A model generated the notes under the pieces. It was not told the origin of the DNA. It did not search any database and saw only the letters and a program-made list of their open reading frames with translations. This document shows, in pieces, positions 1-8,718 of a DNA stretch of 64,000 bases. Position 1 is the stretch's first letter, and the number at the start of each line of letters is the position of its first letter. This stretch comes from Haloterrigena turkmenica DSM 5511 (lineage in GTDB: Archaea > Halobacteriota > Halobacteria > Halobacteriales > Natrialbaceae). Where the stretch lies: NCBI RefSeq assembly GCF_000025325.1, contig NC_013744.1, positions 124,001-188,000 on the forward strand, written 5' to 3'. The position numbers and the translations under genes were made by a program.

Positions 1-1616
1 GAGGGAACCACGACGGAAACGGTAGTGATCGCAAACCGGGACTGTCGAAGTCCGTCGAGGTGTGGGACGAGCAGTACACGGAAATCCCGCTGAACAAGCC
101 CGAGCCGATCGAGGGCGAGGACGGCGAGACGGTCACCTACCACGCGAACGACGCGAGCGTGGGCGACCTCACGGGTGATGGAACGCTCGATATCGTCCTC
201 AAATGGACCCCATCGGACGCGAAGAACAACGCCTTCGAGGGTCACACGAGCGACGTCCTGATCGACGGCTACACGATGGAGGGCGAACACCTCTGGCGAC
301 TCAACCTCGGGCAGAACATCCGCGCCGGCGCGGCCTACACGTCGTTCGCAGTCTACGACTTCGACGGCGACGGGACGGCGGAAGTAGCGATGCGGACGTC
401 CGACGGCGCCACGGACGGAATCGGGACGGTCATCGGTGATCCGGACGCCGATCACGCGAACGACGAGGGGCGTATCCTCGAGGGACCGGAGTACCTCACC
501 GTCTTCGACGGCGAGACGGGGGAAGCGCTCGCGACTGAAGACTTCGAGCCCGCACGTGGAGACGCTTGCGACTGGGGCGACTGTTACGGCCATCGCGTCG
601 ATCATTTCCTCCCCGCGCCCGCCTACCTCGACGGGGAGCGACCGAGCCTCGTTATGGGTCGGGGCTACTACGAAAAGACGATGCTGGCCGCGTGGGACTT
701 CCGTGACGGCGAACTCGAGACCCGCTGGATCTTCGACAGCACCGACGGCAACGAGGAGTACGAGAGCCAGGGCAACCACCAACTCTCCATCGCCGACGTC
801 GACGGCGACGGGAAAGACGAGATCGTTTACGGCGCGATGGTCGTCGACCACGACGGCACCGGACTGTACTCGACCGGCTGGGGCCACGGCGACGCCCTTC
901 ACGTGAGCGATTTCGTCCCGAATCGGGAGGGACTCGAGGTCTTTCAGCCCCACGAGTACGGGTCGTACGGAGCGACGCTCCGCGACGCCGGCACGGGCGA
1001 GTTACTGTGGAGCGAGGGCGAAGGGGACGCGGACATCGGCCGGGCCATGATCGCGGACATCGATCCCGACTACGAGGGCGCGGAGCTCTGGGCGGTGAAG
1101 CCCCTGACCACCGGCGGCCTCGGTACGTGGACCGCGCACGGTGAGCAGATACGCGAGAACGCCATCGAGTCGGTCAACTCCGCGCTCTGGTGGACGGGCG
1201 ATCTGCACCGGGAACTGCTCGATCACGACTGGGACTCGGAAGAGAACTACGGCGTCGGCAGACTCACGAAGTGGAACCCCGAGACGCAGGAACTCGAGCT
1301 GTTGAAGTCGTTCGAGGGAACTCGCTCGAACAACTGGACGAAGGGCAACCCGTGTTTCTCCGGGGACATCCTCGGCGACTGGCGCGAGGAGGTGATCTGG
1401 CGGACCGAAGACAGCGAGGCGCTGCGACTGTACGCGACGCCTCACGAGACCGACCACCGGCTGTACACGCTATTGCACGACCCGCAGTACCGGGTTGCAC
1501 TCTCTTGGCAGAACGTGATCTACAACCAGCCGCCGTGGCCGAGTTACTTCCTCGGACACGGGATGGACGACCCGCCGAAACCCGATATCGAACTCGTCTC
1601 CGCCGACGATGGCTGA
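1..1616 (+). CDS. Rhamnogalacturonan lyase, PL11 (5' end outside window)
   Basis: The gene is cut by the window edge: the frame is open from base 3 and reads GNHDGNGSDRKPGLSKSVEVWD, matching residues near 130-150 of the complete paralogue at 1902-3890, so the GTG at 60 is not the true start. The protein would cleave the rhamnose-galacturonate backbone of rhamnogalacturonan I by beta-elimination outside the cell. Visible features are the PL11 beta-propeller with calcium-type loops (DLTGDGTLDIV, DFDGDGTAEV, DVDGDGKDEI), the block GHTSDVLIDGY, and the family C-terminus PPWPSYFLGHGMDD. It is close to its downstream neighbour throughout, but around 1085-1170 has a different, slightly longer loop (KPLTTGGLGTWTAHGEQ). 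The missing N-terminus presumably carries a Tat signal, as in the paralogue. Endo- versus exo-action cannot be decided from sequence. Confidence 0.9.
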   Translation, partial: GNHDGNGSDRKPGLSKSVEVWDEQYTEIPLNKPEPIEGEDGETVTYHANDASVGDLTGDGTLDIVLKWTPSDAKNNAFEGHTSDVLIDGYTMEGEHLWRLNLGQNIRAGAAYTSFAVYDFDGDGTAEVAMRTSDGATDGIGTVIGDPDADHANDEGRILEGPEYLTVFDGETGEALATEDFEPARGDACDWGDCYGHRVDHFLPAPAYLDGERPSLVMGRGYYEKTMLAAWDFRDGELETRWIFDSTDGNEEYESQGNHQLSIADVDGDGKDEIVYGAMVVDHDGTGLYSTGWGHGDALHVSDFVPNREGLEVFQPHEYGSYGATLRDAGTGELLWSEGEGDADIGRAMIADIDPDYEGAELWAVKPLTTGGLGTWTAHGEQIRENAIESVNSALWWTGDLHRELLDHDWDSEENYGVGRLTKWNPETQELELLKSFEGTRSNNWTKGNPCFSGDILGDWREEVIWRTEDSEALRLYATPHETDHRLYTLLHDPQYRVALSWQNVIYNQPPWPSYFLGHGMDDPPKPDIELVSADDG

Positions 1617-1850
1617 ACGGGACGCGTACCGTAGCGTCGCGATCCACAGTCATCCGATGCCACGCGTCTGAGTGGCCAGTACGGTACACGAAGGGTGGGC
1701 CGCCAGCTCGGCCCCATTCAGCTATCGACGATTCGAGTCCGCGATCCCGACTCGCTCGAGTGTAGCGCGGGAGATCCCGACGTTGGCTACCAACAAAATC
1801 GGTGTTAGTACCGGTTTTGAAAGTTTCTACAGCAATTATATTCAACTTCA

Positions 1851-1866
1851 AAAATATTTATATAGT
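1851..1866 (+). promoter_or_regulatory. Promoter element of second PL11 gene
   Basis: AAAATATTTATATAGTA lies about 45 bases before the ATG at 1902, in a locally AT-rich stretch. It contains a haloarchaeal TATA-like core, predicting transcription start near 1885 and a short leader. The same block (AAAATATT, then WATATAGTA) recurs before the secreted GH2 gene at 35746-35761, and its AAATATTWAT core recurs before two beta-helix genes. Confidence 0.55.
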
Positions 1867-1901
1867 ACGATATGGACGAAGAAAGTGCGGTGTGAAAGAC
1901 A

Positions 1902-3890
1902 ATGACTAATCCAGACACGAATGAGACGCGACTGCGACGGTACCGACGCGAGATTCTGAGCGGAGTGGCGGCCGGGACGGCAGCGTTCGCGGCTAGCGGT
2001 GCGGCGACTGCCAGCGGTCGGAACGGCCGATCCACCGTTGGAAACGGAAAAGGCGACGAGAAGAACGAGTCGACGCGTCAGATGGAGGCACTCGGCCGGG
2101 GCCTCGTGGCCGTTCCGGCGGAAGATGGAGTGCTCGTCCGCTGGCGGCTGTTGGGAACCGAACCCGCCGATCTGGGATTCCACGTGTATCGCGACGGTGA
2201 ACGGGTGAACGACGAACCGATCACCGAGAGCACGAACTTCCTCGATCCCGAGGGAACGACGGACTCGACGTACGCGGTTCGAGCGGTCGGAAACGGTCGA
2301 GCCAGCGGCAGGAAAGACGGCGGCCGGAAACCCGGCATGTCGGAGTCTGTCGAAGTGTGGGACAACCAGTACACGGAAATCCCGCTGAACAAACCCGATC
2401 CGGTCGAAGGCGAGAACGGGGAGACGGTCACGTACCACGCGAACGACGCGAGCGTAGCCGATCTCACGGGCGACGGAACGCTCGACATCGTCCAGAAGTG
2501 GTCGCCGTCGAACGCGAAGGACAACGCCTTCGAGGGTCACACAAGCGACGTTCTGATCGACGGCTACACGATCGAGGGCGAGCACCTCTGGCGGATCAAC
2601 CTCGGGCAGAACATTCGCGCCGGCGCACACTACACGCCGTTTGCCGTCTACGACTTCGACGGCGACGGGAAGGCGGAGCTGGCCGTGCGGACGTCCGACG
2701 GCGCGACGGACGGAACCGGGGCGGTCATCGGCGATCCCGACGCCGACTACGCGAACGAAGCGGGACGGATCCTCGAGGGGCCGGAGTACCTCACCGTCTT
2801 CGACGGCGAAACGGGCGAGGAACTCGCGACGAAGGACTTCGAGCCCGCGCGCGGAGACGACTGCGACTGGGGAGACTGCTACGGGAATCGCGTCGATCGA
2901 TTCCTCGCCGGCGTCGCCTACCTCGACGGCGAGCGACCGAGCATCGTCATGACGCGGGGCTACTACGCGAAGTCGATGCTGGCCGCCTGGGACTTCCGCG
3001 ACGGCGACCTCGAGACCCGCTGGATCTTCGACAGCGACGACGGCAACGAGGAGTACGAGAGCCAGGGAAACCACCAGCTCGCCACTGCCGACGTCGACGG
3101 CGACGGGAAAGACGAGATCGTCTACGGCGCGATGGTCGTCGACCACGACGGTACCGGACTCTACTCGACCGGATGGAACCACGGCGACACGCTCCATGTG
3201 AGCGACTTCGTCCCGAGCCGGGAGGGACTCGAGGTCTTCCAGCCACACGAGTGGGGACCCCACGGGGCGACGCTCCGTGACGCCGGCACGGGCGAGTTAC
3301 TGTGGAGCGAGGAGGCGGACGCGGACGTCGGCAGAGGGATGATCGCGGACGTCGATCCCAACTACGAGGGCGCGGAGCTCTGGGCGTCCCACGGGGTCGG
3401 CTTCTGGTCTAACGAGGGCGACAGACTCGGACCGGCGCTCGACTCGATCAACTCCGCGCTCTGGTGGACGGGCGATCTGCACCGGGAACTGCTCGACCAC
3501 GACTGGGACTCGGAAGAGAACTACGGCGTCGGTCGACTCACGAAGTGGAACCCCGAGACGCAGGAACTCGACCTGCTGAAGTCCTTCGACGGCACGCGGT
3601 CGAACAACTGGACGAAGGGCAACCCGTGTCTCTCGGGAGACATCCTCGGGGACTGGCGCGAAGAGGTGATCTGGCGTCGAGAAGACGACGAAGCACTGCG
3701 ACTGTACGCGACGCCCCACGAGACCGACCACCGGCTGTACACGCTGTTGCACGACTCGCAGTACCGGACCGCGCTCGCGTGGCAGAACGCCGGCTACAAC
3801 CAGCCGCCGTGGCCGAGTTACTTCCTCGGACACGGGATGGACGACCCGCCGAAGCCAAACATCGACCCCGTCTCGGCGGATCGCGACTGA
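1902..3890 (+). CDS. Secreted rhamnogalacturonan lyase, PL11, Tat-exported
   Basis: This complete 662-residue protein should be exported folded and cleave rhamnogalacturonan I. The N-terminus has an arginine-rich n-region (LRRYRREIL) and an alanine-rich hydrophobic segment (residues 14-38) typical of Tat signals. A small beta-sandwich follows (about 60-130, ending TYAVRAVGNG), then the PL11 propeller from about 150 with repeated calcium loops (DLTGDGTLDI, DFDGDGKAEL, DVDGDGKDEI) and the end block PPWPSYFLGHGMDDPPKP. Its length matches Bacillus YesW/YesX plus signal. The ATG at 1902 is preceded by a TATA element at about 1856. It lies 285 bases after a near-duplicate PL11 gene. Glycine/lysine/arginine-rich tracts between signal and propeller are unusual in a halophile. 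Family assignment is firm; the exact cleavage mode is not visible. Confidence 0.93.
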   Translation: MTNPDTNETRLRRYRREILSGVAAGTAAFAASGAATASGRNGRSTVGNGKGDEKNESTRQMEALGRGLVAVPAEDGVLVRWRLLGTEPADLGFHVYRDGERVNDEPITESTNFLDPEGTTDSTYAVRAVGNGRASGRKDGGRKPGMSESVEVWDNQYTEIPLNKPDPVEGENGETVTYHANDASVADLTGDGTLDIVQKWSPSNAKDNAFEGHTSDVLIDGYTIEGEHLWRINLGQNIRAGAHYTPFAVYDFDGDGKAELAVRTSDGATDGTGAVIGDPDADYANEAGRILEGPEYLTVFDGETGEELATKDFEPARGDDCDWGDCYGNRVDRFLAGVAYLDGERPSIVMTRGYYAKSMLAAWDFRDGDLETRWIFDSDDGNEEYESQGNHQLATADVDGDGKDEIVYGAMVVDHDGTGLYSTGWNHGDTLHVSDFVPSREGLEVFQPHEWGPHGATLRDAGTGELLWSEEADADVGRGMIADVDPNYEGAELWASHGVGFWSNEGDRLGPALDSINSALWWTGDLHRELLDHDWDSEENYGVGRLTKWNPETQELDLLKSFDGTRSNNWTKGNPCLSGDILGDWREEVIWRREDDEALRLYATPHETDHRLYTLLHDSQYRTALAWQNAGYNQPPWPSYFLGHGMDDPPKPNIDPVSADRD

Positions 3891-3965
3891 TCGGTAGTTC
3901 CGCCGTGGGACCGCTACGGCGCCGTTCAACGTAACGCCCGACAGAACGAGGTGGTGGAGTTTGTG

Positions 3966-3983
3966 GTCCCGACCCCGGGACCC
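3966..3983 (+). terminator. Possible terminator hairpin after PL11
   Basis: GGTCCC and GGGACC form a perfect 6-bp inverted repeat around a 6-base loop, 75 bases after the PL11 stop and before the GH42 gene. There is no strong T-run, so this is only a candidate. Confidence 0.25.
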
Positions 3984-4182
3984 ACCGCCTGCAGCGATTC
4001 TATCGCGAAGGATTCGAGCGCGGAGACTCGAGTAGCGGTGTGATGCGTAAGACGAGGTCGCAAGCGGTGTCGCGGTTCAGTACTCGCTTCTGAATTGCGG
4101 AAACGAGAGCAGACGAACGTACCGGAGACAACGCCCCACCCTGCATGACAACGTTTACAACGGTCGGTGCGAACGTTGACCT

Positions 4183-6192
4183 ATGTCAATCGGAGTCTGT
4201 TACTTCCCGGAGCACTGGCCGCGCGAACAGTGGGAGACGGATGTTCGGCAGATGGCCGACGCTGGAATCGAGTACGTCCGGATGGCGGAGTTCTCGTGGC
4301 GGGTCCTCGAGCCCGAACGCGGCGCGTTCGACTTCGAGTGGCTCGACGAGATCGTCGAGCTGATTGGCGAGTACGGGATGCAGGCCGTCCTGTGTACGCC
4401 GACGGCGGCACCGCCGCGGTGGCTCGTCGAGGAACGCCCCGAGATCCGCCAGCGAGACCGTGACGGAACCGTCAGGGACGTCGGAAGCCGCCGGCACTAC
4501 TGTTTCAACTCCGCGGCCTATCGCGAGGAGACCGAACGCGTCGTCCGAGCGATGGCGGAGCGCTACGCCGACGATCCGCGCGTCGTCGGCTGGCAGACCG
4601 ACAACGAGTACGGCTGTCACGGCACGACACGGTGTTACTGCGACGACTGCGCTGACGCGTTCCGGGACTGGGTCCGCGAGGAGTACGAGACCGTCGACGA
4701 ACTCAACGAAGCGTGGGGAACGACGTTCTGGAGCCAACAGTACGACGACTTCGAACAGGTCGACCTCCCGCGGCCGACGCCCGCGCAGGACCATCCGGCG
4801 ATGCTGCTCGATTTCGCCCGATTCTCGAGCGACAGCGTCGTCAAGTACAATCGGCTGCAGGCGGACCTGCTTCGCGAGGCGAACGACGAGTGGTTCGTCA
4901 CGCACAACTTCATGAACCTGTTCGAGTCGGTGGACACCTACGACTTCGACGAGGACCTCGATCTGATTTCCTGGGACTCGTACCCGACAGGCCACGTCCA
5001 GCAGGCCGGCGGCGAGACGACGACCGACGAGCTCCGCGCGGGGAACCCCGATCTGCTCTCGTTCAACCACGACCTCTACCGGAGCGTACTCGACCGACCG
5101 TTCTGGGTGATGGAACAGCAACCGGGCGACGTTAACTGGCCGCCCCACTCGACCCAGCCCGCGGAGGGGGCGATGCGCCTCTGGGCCCACCACGCGACCG
5201 CCCACGGCGCCGACGCCGTCGTCTACTTCCGCTGGCGGCGCTGCCTCGAGGGCCAGGAGCAGTACCACGCCGGCCTCCGCAAGCAGGACGGGTCGGCGGA
5301 TCGGGGCTACGACGACGCGACGCGGGCCGCCGAGGAACTGTTCGACCTCGACCACGTCGACGCGCCCGTCGCCCTGCTTCACGACTACGAGAACGCGTGG
5401 GCGCTCGGCGAACAGCCCCACGCGCCCGACTTCGACTACTGGCAGCTGTTGCAGTCGTTCTACGCGTCGCTGCGAGCGCACGGCGTGCAGGTCGATATCG
5501 TCCATCCCGAGAGCGACCTCGAGTCCTACGACGCGGTCGTCGCGCCGACGCTCCACCTGGCGACCGAGTCGCTGGCCGACCACCTGACCGCGTACGTCGA
5601 ATCCGGCGGCGAACTGCTGCTCGGCCCGCGGACGGGGGTCAAAGACGCGCACAATAAGCTCCGTCCCGATCTCCAGCCCGGTCCGCTGTCGGAGCTCGTC
5701 GGCGCGAGCGTCGACCAACACGAGTCGCTCCCGACGCAGTTCGAGCCGACCGTCGCCGGAACCGACGGGACGAACGCCGAGTACGCGTTCCGAACGTGGG
5801 CCGAGTGGCTCGAGGCCGACGCGGCCGAGCCGCTACTCGAGTACGCGGGCGACGATATCGAAGGCGGACGGACGGCGGCCGTCCGAAACGCGGTCGGTGA
5901 GGGAAGCGTCGTCTACTGCGGTGTCTGGCCCGAGACCGACCTCGCGAACGACCTCGTCGGGTCGCTCCTCGACCGCGCCGGCGTCCGCCGGATGGACGTG
6001 CTCCCCGACGGCGTTCGCGTCGCCCGACGCGACGGCCACACCTGGGTGCTGAACTTCGGGAGCGACCCGATCGCGGTGACCCTCGAGGGGGACGCGTCGT
6101 GGCGACTCGGCGGTCCGGAAATCGGTCCGTTCGATCTCGCGATCGCCGAGACCAACGCGGTCGACGACCTCTCGGTACGGATCCGAGACTAG
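4183..6192 (+). CDS. GH42 beta-galactosidase
   Basis: This 669-residue protein has no signal peptide and should be cytoplasmic, releasing galactose from beta-galactosides such as galactan side-chain fragments of pectin. It starts with the GH42 pattern GVCYFPEHWP. The general acid/base is E142 in TDNEYGCHG and the nucleophile E311 in FWVMEQQPG. The structural zinc site has C145, C151, C153 and C156 in CHGTTRCYCDDC. The trimerisation-type domain follows (about 390-580), then a short C-terminal beta domain. Layout and length match the characterised Haloferax enzyme BgaH. The ATG at 4183 is at the conserved N-terminus. Its product, galactose, feeds the D-galactonate dehydratase encoded 820 bases downstream once oxidised elsewhere. 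Confidence 0.93.
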   Translation: MSIGVCYFPEHWPREQWETDVRQMADAGIEYVRMAEFSWRVLEPERGAFDFEWLDEIVELIGEYGMQAVLCTPTAAPPRWLVEERPEIRQRDRDGTVRDVGSRRHYCFNSAAYREETERVVRAMAERYADDPRVVGWQTDNEYGCHGTTRCYCDDCADAFRDWVREEYETVDELNEAWGTTFWSQQYDDFEQVDLPRPTPAQDHPAMLLDFARFSSDSVVKYNRLQADLLREANDEWFVTHNFMNLFESVDTYDFDEDLDLISWDSYPTGHVQQAGGETTTDELRAGNPDLLSFNHDLYRSVLDRPFWVMEQQPGDVNWPPHSTQPAEGAMRLWAHHATAHGADAVVYFRWRRCLEGQEQYHAGLRKQDGSADRGYDDATRAAEELFDLDHVDAPVALLHDYENAWALGEQPHAPDFDYWQLLQSFYASLRAHGVQVDIVHPESDLESYDAVVAPTLHLATESLADHLTAYVESGGELLLGPRTGVKDAHNKLRPDLQPGPLSELVGASVDQHESLPTQFEPTVAGTDGTNAEYAFRTWAEWLEADAAEPLLEYAGDDIEGGRTAAVRNAVGEGSVVYCGVWPETDLANDLVGSLLDRAGVRRMDVLPDGVRVARRDGHTWVLNFGSDPIAVTLEGDASWRLGGPEIGPFDLAIAETNAVDDLSVRIRD

Positions 6193-6366
6193 GGCATCGA
6201 GTGCGCGCGAAGGGCAGTGTCCGCTGCGCTCGTGCAGTTCTGTCCGGTGCTCGAGATTCGGCGATTTGAAGATTCGCGGTTCGACGATGCGAGACTTCCC
6301 TCGAGAACTCGAGACCGCGTGACGACCGCCGGGCCGTCGATCGCTGCGGCGGACCCGAACCCGCGA

Positions 6367-6852
6367 TCAGTCCATTTTCAGCGTGACGGTGCCGTCGAAG
6401 TTGAGCAGGATGCGCTGGGCGACGTCTCCGAACACCGCTTTGCCGGTCGGCGACCGCCGTCGACCGACGATGAAGACGTGGTCACAGCCCAGGCGCTCCG
6501 CGGCCTCGATGATCGCATCGGCGCGCTCGTTCTCTTTGGTGACGATCCCGTCGGCAGTGAACTCGACTGACTCGTCGAACGAGTCGAAGACGCCCTCGGC
6601 GAACTGTCGGGCGAACTGTGTCGCGGTGGCGGCCGGGTCGGGCTCGCTGTACGACGTCCCCTCGACCTGCTCGATCGCTTCGATGTTATCCGCCGTTTCG
6701 TCGACCTGATCCGGCGTGATCCATCCGAGGACGGTCAGTTTCGCGCCGGTATCGTGTGCGAGGCGGCCGGCTTCCGCGAGTAGTGTGCGGTGCGTCTCGG
6801 TGTCGTCGACGACGACGAGTGCGTTTTCCATGCCATCGGTTTGATCAGTCAT
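6367..6852 (-). CDS. Universal stress protein (UspA domain)
   Basis: A 161-residue single-domain UspA-type protein on the opposite strand between two sugar genes. The ATG at 6852 gives MTDQTDGMENALVVVDD, the expected first beta-strand; ATG 6831 is also possible, while the longer open frame upstream encodes non-homologous arginine-rich sequence. The C-terminal nucleotide-binding pattern G-2x-G-9x-G is loosely represented in VGRRRSPTGKAVFGDVAQRIL. Such proteins bind ATP or other nucleotides in stress responses; no specific link to pectin use can be shown. It is convergent with the GH42 gene and divergent from the dehydratase gene. Confidence 0.85.
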   Translation of the reverse strand: MTDQTDGMENALVVVDDTETHRTLLAEAGRLAHDTGAKLTVLGWITPDQVDETADNIEAIEQVEGTSYSEPDPAATATQFARQFAEGVFDSFDESVEFTADGIVTKENERADAIIEAAERLGCDHVFIVGRRRSPTGKAVFGDVAQRILLNFDGTVTLKMD

Positions 6853-7012
6853 CGAAATAAGTGTACTGTCTATCGCACCGTTTGCCTGGCGCGGAGCCGG
6901 ATCGATACGAGACCGTGCTCGGGGGGAGACGAAATGGTGCTCGCGGCCTCGACGGATCGAACGCGATCGAGGTCCCGCAATCACTAAATGAGACGGAGGG
7001 AAAGGGGCTACT

Positions 7013-8167
7013 ATGACAGAAATCGTCGACTACGAACTGTTCGAGGTTCCGCCGCGGTGGCTATTCCTGCGTCTCGAAACGAGCGACGGAACGGTCGGCT
7101 GGGGCGAACCGGTCGTGGAGGGGCGCGCGAAGACCGTTCGGACCGCAGTCGAGGAGCTTCTCGACAACTACCTACTGGGGGAGGATCCGGACCGAATCGA
7201 GGACCACTGGCAGGCGATGTATCGCGGCGGCTTCTATCGCGGCGGCCCGGTGCTGATGAGCGCTATCGCGGGGATCGACCAGGCCCTGTGGGACATCAAG
7301 GGTAAGCGACTGGGCGTTCCGGTCCACGAACTGCTCGGCGGTGCGACCCGGGACCGGATCCGGGTCTACCAGTGGATCGGCGGCGACCGCCCCTCCGACG
7401 TGGCCGAACAGGCTCGAGCGCAGGTCGAGGCGGGCTTTACGGCCCTCAAGATGAACGCGACGGAGGAGATCGAGCGTGTCGACGATCCCGCGACGATCGA
7501 GGCCGCGGTCACGCGGCTCCGCGAGGTCCGCGAGGCCGTCGGCGACGAGGTCGATATCGGCGTCGACTTCCACGGTCGCGTCTCGAAGCCGATGGCGAAA
7601 CGACTCGTCGAAAAGCTCGAACCCCACGAGCCGATGTTCGTCGAGGAGCCGGTCCTGCCCGAGCACAACGACGCGCTGCCGGAGATCGCGTCCCACACCA
7701 CGATCCCGATCGCCACCGGCGAGCGGATGTTCTCCCGGTGGGACTTCAAGCAGGTGTTCGAGAACGGGGCCGTCGACGTGATTCAGCCCGATCTCAGCCA
7801 CGCCGGCGGGATCACGGAGGTCAAGAAGATCGCCGCGATGGCCGAAGCGTACGACGTGGCGATGGCCCCCCACTGCCCGCTCGGGCCGATCGCGCTCGCC
7901 TCCTGTCTCCAGGTGGACGCGTGCTCGCACAACGCGTTCATTCAGGAACAGAGCCTGAACATCCACTACAACGAGACCAGCGACGTGCTCGAGTACCTGG
8001 CCGATCCGTCCGTCTTCGATTACGACGACGGCTACGTCCAGATCCCGGACGAGCCGGGACTCGGCATCGAGATCGACGAGGACCACGTCCGCGCCCAGGC
8101 CGACGTCGGCCACGACTGGCACAACCCCGTCTGGCGACACGACGACGGCAGCGTCGCCGAGTGGTAA
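7013..8167 (+). CDS. dgoD: D-galactonate dehydratase (enolase superfamily)
   Basis: This 384-residue cytosolic enzyme dehydrates D-galactonate to 2-keto-3-deoxy-galactonate in the De Ley-Doudoroff branch of galactose catabolism. It is very close to bacterial DgoD from end to end: PPRWLFLRLET at the start, RGGPVLMSAIAGIDQALWDIKGK, GVDFHGRVSKPMAK, MFVEEPVLPE, GERMFSRWDFK, APHCPLGPIA and the end WRHDDGSVAEW. Magnesium ligands are D185, E211 and E237; catalytic histidines are H187 and H287. The ATG at 7013 follows a purine-rich stretch (GGAGGGAAAGGGG). It fits with the GH42 and LacZ-like galactosidases nearby. A related sugar-acid dehydratase specificity cannot be excluded without assay, but the residue pattern is that of DgoD. 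Confidence 0.9.
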   Translation: MTEIVDYELFEVPPRWLFLRLETSDGTVGWGEPVVEGRAKTVRTAVEELLDNYLLGEDPDRIEDHWQAMYRGGFYRGGPVLMSAIAGIDQALWDIKGKRLGVPVHELLGGATRDRIRVYQWIGGDRPSDVAEQARAQVEAGFTALKMNATEEIERVDDPATIEAAVTRLREVREAVGDEVDIGVDFHGRVSKPMAKRLVEKLEPHEPMFVEEPVLPEHNDALPEIASHTTIPIATGERMFSRWDFKQVFENGAVDVIQPDLSHAGGITEVKKIAAMAEAYDVAMAPHCPLGPIALASCLQVDACSHNAFIQEQSLNIHYNETSDVLEYLADPSVFDYDDGYVQIPDEPGLGIEIDEDHVRAQADVGHDWHNPVWRHDDGSVAEW

Positions 8168-8690
8168 CGGACGGCGGTAGCGCGGCGGATATTTCTTCAG
8201 TGCACTGACGACGTGAGTGCGATCACTCGGTCTCAGCAGCGCCTCTCGGGGGGCGCGTAGACCGCGCTCAGCCGTGAATTCGCGCTTCGAAATCGATCCG
8301 AACGCTCGAGCGGTTCTGCCCTCGCGTCCGCTCTCACCGGAAATAGCTGTGAGACTGACACAGATGGATAATAGAGGACTATAGAGAGCGCTGCGCGACT
8401 CGTTTCACTGAGTGTTTAGAAAAGGCCGTCCGCCAGGACCGGACAGAATAGTGCGCCGATCGGCTGTCCGCGAGCACTGTGTTACGACCATACAGTTGTA
8501 AACTACCGCAGCTAATCGATCCGAATTCGATCAGGGAACTGAATTCGCCCGATACAGGGGAGAAGAGCCGTGTTTTGAAATCGTCCGGCCTCACCGAACG
8601 CTCCGTGCGTATCGCTGTCACAGTGAGAGCAAACCCCAAGCGGACGGTGCGATCACGCCGTCGGTAGCGGGCGGCAAACGACGCAACTAT
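8168..8690. other. Intergenic region without recognised gene
   Basis: About 520 bases between the dehydratase and GH4 genes. No frame here has convincing haloarchaeal coding character. I see no RNA gene; its only clear signal is the TATA element at its right end. Confidence 0.5.
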
Positions 8691-8697
8691 TTTATAT
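8691..8697 (+). promoter_or_regulatory. TATA box of GH4 gene
   Basis: TTTATAT is centred 25 bases upstream of the ATG at 8719, so the transcript is probably leaderless and starts at or next to that ATG. This supports 8719 over the in-frame GTG at 8764. Confidence 0.55.
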
Positions 8698-8718
8698 TTC
8701 GATCGTCGTACGCATCGT

